This document shows, in pieces, positions 5,877 through 11,403 of a DNA stretch of 11,403 bases. The notes under the pieces are model-generated. The model saw only the letters and a list, made by a program, of their open reading frames with translations. It searched no databases and was not told the DNA's origin. Every line of letters begins with the position of its first letter. Within the stretch, counting starts at the first letter, position 1. The DNA lies in contig CAIWVX010000009.1 in the NCBI GenBank assembly GCA_903916205.1, positions 1 to 11,403 on the forward strand, written 5' to 3'. The position numbers were made by a program, and so were the translations under genes. Source of the DNA: an uncultured beta proteobacterium (GTDB lineage: Bacteria > Pseudomonadota > Gammaproteobacteria > Burkholderiales > Rhodocyclaceae).

Positions 5877-7511
5877 TCAAACCCCATACTGAGTCAATAC
5901 CTTGCGCATCCGCTTGGCCACCGCTTTCAAATGGTTCACGGTGGACGCCGTCTGATTGACCACTTCAACATTTTGCGCGGTCATGTTGGAGACGCGCTCG
6001 ACGTTTTGCGCCAGTTCAATCATGGCCGATTGCTGCTCATGTGAAGCGTGGGAAATGCCATTGACCATTTCGGTTGTTTTGGTCATTTCAAGGTTAATTT
6101 GACGTAAGGTCTCTTCCGCTTCGTTGACCAGATTAACGCCTTCAGCCACCTGTAACGCACCGGAGCGCATTCCTTGGACGGCGTGCTGGGTTTCAGTTTG
6201 AATGGTTTCCGTCATCTGGCCGATTTCTTTGGTGGCCTGTGTCGTCCTCTCCGCCAGCTTACGCACTTCATCGGCAACCACCGCAAATCCACGCCCGGCT
6301 TCTCCCGCTCGCGCCGCTTCGATGGCGGCGTTCAGCGCCAGCAAATTGGTTTGCTCGGCAATATCTTTAATCACGCCCGTGATACGGCTGATTGCATCTG
6401 AACGCTGACCGAGCAATTCGACCTGCTCCGCCGATTGACGCACAGTGTCGGCCAAGGAAATGATGGCCCGAGTGGCATTCTGTGTCACCAAGGCCCCTTG
6501 ACGTGACACTTCACCAGCATACGTCGCCGTATCAACGGTTGATTTGGCATGACTCGCCACTTCCCCGATGGAGACGGTCACTTCTTCAATCGCGGCGGCG
6601 GATGACGCAGTGGCTTCGTTCTGCTTCAGCGCCGACTCATAAGAGATTTTGACACCCACATGCACTTGTTTAGTCGCCGTAGCCACTTCCTCGGCAATAA
6701 TAGCAATTCCTTGGATACTGGCTTGAACCGAGGTGACCAAGGTATTAGCCTTGCGGCCAATCTCTCCGATGACATCACGTCGGGGCGAGTCAATCTCTTT
6801 TTTTAACTTTCCGCTACTCAACACCTTCTCAAGCCAATGCAAAACACGATCGAGATCGCGGCGGGTAAGCGGTATATAAATGAAAAGAAAGAACAGGGCA
6901 TAAAGCATGACCAAGCCAGCCAAGACGATGGCGATAGCATCGGGAAGCTCAGGGCCGCCCAGTCCATTGTTCAACATAACAATGGACGAAAGAAGTGCCG
7001 TCAGACCCACGAGAATCATCTGAAAATGCAAGGCAGATAGGGCGCTGAGCCAAGCCGGTTGATATTTTACGACCTCGCCATGAGCTACGAAAATGGATTT
7101 ATCGCCCTTCGTAATCTGCTTATAAGCTGCCTCGGCTGCCGCAATTTCCTCACGGCTGGGGCGACCTCGGATCGACTGATAACCAATGATTTGACCGTTT
7201 TCGCGAATCGGCGAGACATTGGCGACAACCCAGTAAAACCCCCCGTCTTTGCGACGATTTTTAACGATCCCGCGCCATGGACGACCGAGCTTGAGATCAT
7301 TCCACAGATCAGCAAAAGCCTCAGGAGGCATATCGGGGTGGCGCACAATATTGTGTGATTGCCCGATCATTTCCTCTCGCGAATAGTTGCTGATCTTAAT
7401 AAACGTCTCGTTGGCTTCAACAATGACGCCTTTAAGATCAGTGGTTGAATAAATCAATTCGCCTTCTGGCAAAAGAGTTTCAACATCCGTAACAGGAAGA
7501 TTTATTTTCAT
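5877..7511 (-). CDS. aer: Aer-type PAS/FAD aerotaxis receptor (methyl-accepting chemotaxis family)
   Basis: This 544-residue membrane-bound redox sensor signals to CheA/CheW. The N-terminal PAS domain (about 15-120) aligns closely with remembered E. coli Aer, including [20 protein letters not shown] and [13 protein letters not shown]. Arg57, His58, Asp60, Trp79 and Asn85 fall at the same residue numbers as in E. coli Aer, where Arg57, His58 and Asp60 are needed for FAD binding. Two hydrophobic segments (about 163-182 and 191-213) form a membrane hairpin without a periplasmic sensor domain. A HAMP-like stretch (about 214-265) and the coiled-coil signalling domain follow, with the hairpin tip around 383-420 ([20 protein letters not shown]). 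No NWETF-type CheR tether is present. The ATG at 7511 is preferred over one 54 bases upstream because AGGGAA precedes it and the residue numbering then matches Aer. Confidence 0.9.
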   Translation of the reverse strand: MKINLPVTDVETLLPEGELIYSTTDLKGVIVEANETFIKISNYSREEMIGQSHNIVRHPDMPPEAFADLWNDLKLGRPWRGIVKNRRKDGGFYWVVANVSPIRENGQIIGYQSIRGRPSREEIAAAEAAYKQITKGDKSIFVAHGEVVKYQPAWLSALSALHFQMILVGLTALLSSIVMLNNGLGGPELPDAIAIVLAGLVMLYALFFLFIYIPLTRRDLDRVLHWLEKVLSSGKLKKEIDSPRRDVIGEIGRKANTLVTSVQASIQGIAIIAEEVATATKQVHVGVKISYESALKQNEATASSAAAIEEVTVSIGEVASHAKSTVDTATYAGEVSRQGALVTQNATRAIISLADTVRQSAEQVELLGQRSDAISRITGVIKDIAEQTNLLALNAAIEAARAGEAGRGFAVVADEVRKLAERTTQATKEIGQMTETIQTETQHAVQGMRSGALQVAEGVNLVNEAEETLRQINLEMTKTTEMVNGISHASHEQQSAMIELAQNVERVSNMTAQNVEVVNQTASTVNHLKAVAKRMRKVLTQYGV

Positions 7512-7605
7512 GATTTCCCTTTTTATAAAAAACGAACCCTTCAAAGAAGATGAGGGCCACGCCACTATGCCATCGAGATTAAAACCACTCTATAGTTAAG
7601 GTTAT

Positions 7606-7634
7606 ATTGTATGAGTATGCTATCGGGGAATCAA
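7606..7634 (-). promoter_or_regulatory. Candidate sigma-70 promoter for the aer-like gene
   Basis: On the minus strand TTGATT (complement of 7629-7634) and TACAAT (complement of 7606-7611) are separated by exactly 17 bases. They match the consensus at four of six and five of six positions. Transcription would start near 7599, giving a leader of about 88 bases before the ATG at 7511. No FliA-type (TAAAG..GCCGATAA) motif was seen here. Confidence 0.55.
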
Positions 7635-7766
7635 TGACATCTTACGTTTCGGTCAACGCCAATAGCGTCCGCAATTCTATCGGCATGATGACGGTCTGAT
7701 TGGGCAGAACACCGATCTGGCCTTCATCAAAACGCCTTATCCTCGGGAATCCGGTAAAATCTCCGG
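7635..7766. other. Unassigned spacer between divergent aer and SDR genes
   Basis: No plus-strand gene is visible in this stretch. The minus strand is open down to TAA at 7642-7644 and its last 40 or so codons read like a protein tail (RRFDEGQIGVLPNQT, then IELRTLLALTET). Upstream the frame runs antisense into the SDR gene, so no complete gene can be proposed. A -10-like TAAAAT lies at 7755-7760. Confidence 0.4.
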
Positions 7767-7767
7767 G
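7755..7767 (+). promoter_or_regulatory. -10-like box placed for leaderless GTG start
   Basis: TAAAAT at 7755-7760 matches TATAAT at five of six positions. A start site seven bases past its last base is the GTG at 7767. No Shine-Dalgarno sequence precedes that GTG. A -35 hexamer at the expected distance (about 7731-7738) is poor, so the promoter call is tentative. Confidence 0.4.
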
Positions 7768-8675
7768 TGCAAAAACTTCTGATTGTCGGCTGCGGTGATG
7801 TCGCTCGCCGTACCCTACCCCACCTGCTCGGCCATTACCGAATCTACGCCCTGCTGCGCGACCCAGCACAATGTTCTGCTTGGCGCATCCCAGGCGTCCG
7901 ACCGATTCTTGCGGATCTCGATCATGCCGCCAGTTTGAAGCGCATTCAGGGGCTGGCGGATGTGGTGCTGCACTTTGCGCCACCGCCCGAACGTGGCCCG
8001 AAAGACACCCGAATGGGTAAATTTCTGGCCGCTTTGCTGCGCGGAAAAAAACGACCGCAGCGCATGGTCTACATCAGCACCAGCGGAGTCTATGGCGACT
8101 GTTTTGGCGCACATATCGACGAAACCAGAACTTTGCGACCGACCACCGCACGGGCCAAACGGCGCGTCGATGCCGAGCAACAATTGCGTCGTTTCGGCCA
8201 GCGTCAGGGCGTTTGTGTCAGCATCCTGCGCGCCCCAGGAATTTACGCCGCCGACCGTCTGCCGCTCGAACGTCTAAAAAGGGGACTTAGCACCTTGTGC
8301 GCGGATGACGATGTGTTCACCAACCACATTCACGCCGACGATCTGGCCCGGCTGACCTGCGCCGCGTTGCGCTATGGCCGGGCCAACCGCTGCTATAACG
8401 CCAGCGACAATTCGGCCATGAAAATGGGCGAGTATTTCGATCTGGTAGCTGAACGCTTTGGCTTACCGTTGGCCCCACGCATCACGCGTGTTGAAGCTCA
8501 AACCGCCTTGTCGCCCATGCAATTATCGTTCATGAGCGAATCGCGCCGCCTCAACAACCACCGTATCAAACAAGAATTGCGGGTACGATTGCGCTACCCG
8601 CAAGTTGCCGACGGCATTAACGCCGCATACCACGCCGTCCGCCATAACGACCCGCACGAAAGGAAAGATGGATGA
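7767..8675 (+). CDS. Atypical SDR / NAD(P)-dependent epimerase-like protein
   Basis: This 302-residue cytoplasmic Rossmann-fold protein has the nucleotide-binding loop G8-C-G-D-V-A-R right after the first strand (QKLLIVGCGD). A second landmark is S104-T-S-G-V-Y-G110 and the following DE-T segment, typical of the extended or atypical SDR group that includes E. coli YeeZ. Where an active SDR has Tyr-x3-Lys, this protein reads T127-A-R-A-K131, so the catalytic Tyr appears to be missing at that site. The start is tightly limited: an in-frame TAA lies at 7755-7757 and GTG at 7767 is the only usable start before the Rossmann strand. It overlaps the HemJ-like gene by four bases (ATGA). Substrate and function are unknown. 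Confidence 0.8.
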   Translation: MQKLLIVGCGDVARRTLPHLLGHYRIYALLRDPAQCSAWRIPGVRPILADLDHAASLKRIQGLADVVLHFAPPPERGPKDTRMGKFLAALLRGKKRPQRMVYISTSGVYGDCFGAHIDETRTLRPTTARAKRRVDAEQQLRRFGQRQGVCVSILRAPGIYAADRLPLERLKRGLSTLCADDDVFTNHIHADDLARLTCAALRYGRANRCYNASDNSAMKMGEYFDLVAERFGLPLAPRITRVEAQTALSPMQLSFMSESRRLNNHRIKQELRVRLRYPQVADGINAAYHAVRHNDPHERKDG

Positions 8676-9103
8676 ATGACCTCTATTACCTCGAAATCAA
8701 AACGCTGCACATTTTTCTCGTCGTTAGCTGGTTCGCCGGTCTGTTTTATTTGCCTCGGCTGTTTGTCAACCTAGCGATGGTCTCGGCGGACAGTCTGGCC
8801 GAACGCGACCGCCTGTTGCTGATGGCTGGCAAGCTCTATCGTTTTATGACGCCACTTGGCTATTTGGCGCTGCTCTCCGGCCTCTGGCTCTGGCTCGGCG
8901 TTGGCATCAGCGGCCCGTGGATGCACGTCAAGCTGACTCTGGTGGCGGGCCTCGTCGGCTACAACTTTTATTGCAAAAAAATACTGCGCGACTTCCAGAA
9001 CGGAAGCAACACGCGCAGCCATGTCTGGTTCCGTTGGTTCAACGAAGCCCCAACCCTTGGGCTATTCGTTGTAACCTACCTCGTTGTTCTCAAACCCTTT
9101 TAG
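8672..9103 (+). CDS. hemJ: HemJ-like / CopD-family integral membrane protein
   Basis: This 143-residue protein of the COG1981/UPF0093 family has about four membrane segments (roughly 9-33, 58-78, 83-103 and 122-141). HemJ members carry out oxygen-linked oxidation of protoporphyrinogen IX to protoporphyrin IX in the inner membrane during haem synthesis. Conserved landmarks are LHIFLVVSWFAGLFYLPRLFV near 12-32 with His13, WMHVKL with Lys87, and RWFNEAPT followed by the terminal VVLKPF. His13 and Lys87 correspond to the His and Lys reported as essential in cyanobacterial HemJ, from memory. AAAGGAAAG before the ATG is a good ribosome site, and the start overlaps the previous stop. Many such proteins are annotated simply as CopD family. 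HemJ is the better fit given length and motifs. Confidence 0.75.
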   Translation: MNDLYYLEIKTLHIFLVVSWFAGLFYLPRLFVNLAMVSADSLAERDRLLLMAGKLYRFMTPLGYLALLSGLWLWLGVGISGPWMHVKLTLVAGLVGYNFYCKKILRDFQNGSNTRSHVWFRWFNEAPTLGLFVVTYLVVLKPF

Positions 9104-9112
9104 GATTGACCT

Positions 9113-10258
9113 TTGGAAACGTTTTTTGCCAGTTGCCCACGCGGCCTCGAAGCCCTGCTTGCGGAAGACCTGCGCGCCGCTGGCGTCACGGATTTAAAAC
9201 AGATCCCCGGTGGCGTGCATTTTGTCGCCGACTGGTCAAGCGGCTATGCCGCCAACCTGCACTCACGGATTGCCACGCGTATTCTCTGGCGCGTAGCCCA
9301 CGGACGCTACGCCAAAGAAGATGACATCTACAAGCTGGCGCTTGATTGCGAATGGCCGAAATGGTTCACCGCCGACCAGACTATCCGGGTCGACGTCACC
9401 GCCGTTAAAAGCCCGCTCAAGAGTCTGGAATTCATCACCCTGCGCATCAAGGACGCGATCTGCGACCGCTTCCGCGCCGACACCGGCAAACGTCCCAACG
9501 TTGACACCCGCGAGCCGGAAGTACGTATGCACGGCTTTATCACCGTCGACGAATGCACGCTGTACATCGACACCTCAGGGGCACCGCTTTACCAGCGCGG
9601 TCTGCGCCAGAAAACCGTCGAAGCCCCGCTCAAAGAAAATGTCGCCGCCGGTATCTTGCGCCTCTCCGGTTGGCAGCCTGGAACACCGTTGCTCGATCCG
9701 ATGTGTGGCAGCGGCACCTTTCTCGTCGAAGCCGCACAAATGGCCCTCAATATTGCCCCTGGTGCCGGACGTAAATTCGGTTTTCAGCGCCTTAAAAACT
9801 TTCAACTTGACGCCTGGAAAGAGCTGCTCGATAGCGCCATGGACGCCGAAAAACCAGCCGCTAGCGCCCAGATTTACGGCAGCGATATTTCCCCGGTCTC
9901 CGTCCGTGCGGCCCTCGCCAACCTCGACCGCGCCGGTCTGCTGCCCGCCGTCAAACTCAGCACCGGCGATCTGCTGGAAATCGCCGCCCCAGCACCAGAA
10001 GGCATCATGGTCAGCAATCCGCCCTACGGCGAACGGCTATCGGAGCAAGACGAACTGGCGGCCTTCTACCCGCCGCTGGGCAGCGCCCTCAAACGCAACT
10101 TTGCGGGCTGGAATTGCTACCTGCTAACCGCCGACCTGCGTCTCCCCAAATTGATGCGCCTGACACCGAGCAAAAAAACCCCGCTCTACAACGGAGCCAT
10201 CGAATGCCGCTTGTTCGAGTTCAAAATGGTGGCGGGAAGCAATCGGCCTGTGAAATAG
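9113..10258 (+). CDS. rlmL: 23S rRNA (guanine-N2)-methyltransferase, RlmL-like (THUMP + SAM methyltransferase)
   Basis: This 381-residue protein resembles the N-terminal half of E. coli RlmL (YcbY), which methylates G2445 of 23S rRNA. An N-terminal ferredoxin-like/THUMP region (about 1-155) precedes the Rossmann methyltransferase domain. The latter has SAM-binding motif I D195-P-M-C-G-S-G and catalytic N302-P-P-Y-G-E-R, the N-P-P-Y motif of base amino-methylating enzymes. The RlmK half of the E. coli fusion is absent, as in many betaproteobacterial homologues. The start is TTG at 9113, preceded by AGGA (9102-9105) that overlaps the hemJ stop. METFFASCPRGLEALLAEDL fits the usual N-terminus. 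It lies nine bases after hemJ and is probably co-transcribed with it. The exact target base is inferred. Confidence 0.88.
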   Translation: METFFASCPRGLEALLAEDLRAAGVTDLKQIPGGVHFVADWSSGYAANLHSRIATRILWRVAHGRYAKEDDIYKLALDCEWPKWFTADQTIRVDVTAVKSPLKSLEFITLRIKDAICDRFRADTGKRPNVDTREPEVRMHGFITVDECTLYIDTSGAPLYQRGLRQKTVEAPLKENVAAGILRLSGWQPGTPLLDPMCGSGTFLVEAAQMALNIAPGAGRKFGFQRLKNFQLDAWKELLDSAMDAEKPAASAQIYGSDISPVSVRAALANLDRAGLLPAVKLSTGDLLEIAAPAPEGIMVSNPPYGERLSEQDELAAFYPPLGSALKRNFAGWNCYLLTADLRLPKLMRLTPSKKTPLYNGAIECRLFEFKMVAGSNRPVK

Positions 10259-10275
10259 GAAAAATAGGGAAGACA

Positions 10276-10295
10276 GCGCGTTGAGGGCGACGCGC
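10276..10295. terminator. Weak hairpin between convergent rlmL and SDR genes
   Basis: GCGCGT (10276-10281) pairs with ACGCGC (10290-10295) around an eight-base loop. It lies 17 bases after the rlmL stop and 12 bases after the minus-strand SDR stop. Neither strand shows a proper T run; the minus strand reads TGTCTTCCCTATTTTT after it. A shared weak terminator is possible but unproven. Confidence 0.35.
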
Positions 10296-10307
10296 ATCAG
10301 CCAGAGC

Positions 10308-11132
10308 CTACCCCGTCCCGTTCGGATGCGTGGACAAACCCTTCGATTTTCTTGGCGCGTTAGCAAAAAGACGGTCATAAAGGGCATTGGGTAGCCACCG
10401 CAATAGCGTGGCAACGAGGCCCATCGGCCAAGGAATCACGGTGTAGCTGACGCCCCGGTCAATGGCCCGAGCAAAGCGTCGGGCGGCGTCATCGACAGGC
10501 AGCAAAAAAGGCATGGGGTAGGCATTGATTGCAGTCATCGGCGTCTCGATGTAGCCGGGCGCAATGGTGACGACCTTGAGGCCCGAGCTACGCATTTCTA
10601 GGCGTAGACTTTCAAGGTAGGTGATTACGGCGGACTTCGAGGCGCAGTAAGCCTCGGCACCGGGCAGACCACGAATTCCGGCGACGGAGGCAATACCGAC
10701 CAATCGCCCCGGTGAGCCGGAGCGTGCAGCCGCTTGCATGACGGCAATAAATGGTGAGAACGTCGCGACCATGCCAAACAGATTGATTTCAAAAATCTGC
10801 TTGAATGATTCAAGGTCTTCGGCACACTCGGTCAACGTGCCAGACGAAACCCCCGCATTGGCGATGACGATATCGGGCGGGCCAAAACGGTTGATGAAAT
10901 CTTCAGCCGCCTTGCCTAGCGCAACGGTCTCTCTGACATCAAGCGGATAACACGATACGTCTTGAGCGCCCTGCTCAATCAGTGATTTCGCTAGCGTTTT
11001 AAGCGTTTCGCCACGCCGTGCGACAAGGCCCAAGACCGCCCCCTGTTTGGCGTAATGGCCTGCCAACGCACACCCAATGCCGGACGAAGCCCCAGTGATA
11101 AAGACTTTCTTGGCGCAATTTGTCGGCGTCAC
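10308..11132 (-). CDS. Classical short-chain dehydrogenase/reductase
   Basis: This 274-residue NAD(P)-dependent oxidoreductase of the SDR family (COG0300/DltE-like) has cofactor loop T13-G-A-S-S-G-I-G20, N92-A-G94, and a complete catalytic tetrad Asn117, Ser149, Tyr162 and Lys166 (YCASK). PGYIETPMT follows at about 193-201. Arg39-Arg40 after the second strand (LVARR) hints at NADP(H) preference. The C-terminal part contains a hydrophobic stretch (WPMGLVATLLRWLP) that may be membrane-associated. The GTG start at 11132 is the only plausible one, because an in-frame TAA lies at 11163-11165. No strong ribosome site precedes it. It lies 45 bases after dsbA on the same strand and is probably read from the dsbA transcript. 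The substrate is unknown. Confidence 0.88.
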   Translation of the reverse strand: MTPTNCAKKVFITGASSGIGCALAGHYAKQGAVLGLVARRGETLKTLAKSLIEQGAQDVSCYPLDVRETVALGKAAEDFINRFGPPDIVIANAGVSSGTLTECAEDLESFKQIFEINLFGMVATFSPFIAVMQAAARSGSPGRLVGIASVAGIRGLPGAEAYCASKSAVITYLESLRLEMRSSGLKVVTIAPGYIETPMTAINAYPMPFLLPVDDAARRFARAIDRGVSYTVIPWPMGLVATLLRWLPNALYDRLFANAPRKSKGLSTHPNGTG

Positions 11133-11177
11133 TGGGCGTAAAACGGGAGAACGACTCAGGGCTTAAATATCGGGGAC

Positions 11178-11403
11178 TTATTTTTTCTTCGAGTTGCGTT
11201 CAGCGCGACGCATTTCAATGACTTTTTCGGCCAAGACGAGTAAGTCAGCATGTGACTTGACCTCTTTGCCGGTCAGGAGATAACGGCCATCGACGACAAT
11301 CGCGGGAACGCTGCTAATGCGCGCGGTTCCTGCAATTTGCTCAGCCCGTTTGGCCTTGGCAGATACGCCGAAAGAGTTGTAAGCATCTGAAAATTTCTTG
11401 GCA
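11178..11403 (-). CDS. dsbA: Thiol:disulfide interchange protein DsbA, C-terminal end only
   Basis: The minus strand is open from the window edge to TAA at 11178-11180, giving the last 74 residues. The piece contains FSDAYNSFGV, then ISSVPAIVVDGRYLLTG with the cis-proline loop (Val-Pro) that sits opposite the active site in thioredoxin folds. A final helix ends in a basic tail (RRAERNSKKK). This pattern matches the C-terminal third of periplasmic DsbA, which introduces disulfides into secreted proteins. The CxxC active site and signal peptide lie outside the window, so catalysis cannot be checked here. A DsbC/DsbG or other DsbA-like oxidoreductase is less likely given the FGV and VDGRYLL context. 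Confidence 0.82.
   Translation of the reverse strand, partial: AKKFSDAYNSFGVSAKAKRAEQIAGTARISSVPAIVVDGRYLLTGKEVKSHADLLVLAEKVIEMRRAERNSKKK

Noticed and set aside
7512..7565. Upstream ATG adding 18 residues to the Aer-like receptor
   Set aside because: The ATG at 7511 has the ribosome site AGGGAA and gives residue numbering that matches Aer; the extra residues show no family similarity.
9321..10127. 268-codon plus-strand frame inside rlmL
   Set aside because: Its Ser/Pro/Arg-rich product is typical of an out-of-frame reading of a GC-rich gene, and the rlmL frame contains all methyltransferase motifs.

Overview
The window reads like ordinary chromosomal DNA of a Gram-negative betaproteobacterium, plausibly a Rhodocyclales-type organism. 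The evidence is a C-terminal (P-A-A-K)n histone H1-like tail ending in WPFPTGSRPK, a livKHMGF operon, a short HemJ/CopD-family protein next to a stand-alone RlmL-type methyltransferase, a dsbA-SDR pair, and moderately GC-rich coding sequence with lipoprotein and periplasmic proteins. The taxonomic placement is inference from gene content and recall, not from a search.

Layout. Bases 1-348 hold the 3' end of a lysine/alanine/proline repeat protein, closed by a textbook intrinsic terminator (391-424). A non-coding stretch (425-852) follows. It carries a good sigma-54-type -24/-12 element (717-733) and a sigma-70-like promoter (771-799) in front of a branched-chain amino acid ABC transporter operon: livK (lipoprotein binding protein, 853-2079), livH (2319-3242), livM (3242-4354), livG (4354-5121) and livF (5114-5830). 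The last four genes overlap by 1-8 bases, so they are translationally coupled. livK is separated from them by 239 bases with two perfect stem-loops, a plausible device for making more binding protein than permease. Convergent to livF is an Aer-type aerotaxis receptor (7511-5877, minus strand) with its own sigma-70-like promoter (7606-7634).

From 7767 a second plus-strand operon runs: an atypical SDR/epimerase-like protein that seems to start without a leader, a HemJ-like membrane protein, and an RlmL-like 23S rRNA m2G methyltransferase. It converges on a minus-strand pair at the right edge, dsbA (C-terminus only) followed by a classical SDR with an intact N-S-Y-K tetrad.

Functionally, the Liv system would capture hydrophobic amino acids or related substrates at the periplasmic face and import them by ATP hydrolysis, possibly under nitrogen control if the sigma-54 site is real. 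Aer links the FAD redox state to chemotaxis. The remaining genes are housekeeping (haem synthesis, rRNA modification, periplasmic disulfide formation). I found no tRNA, rRNA, CRISPR array, insertion sequence, phage gene or defence system. The noteworthy points are regulatory: the sigma-54 element, the livK-livH hairpins and the leaderless GTG start.
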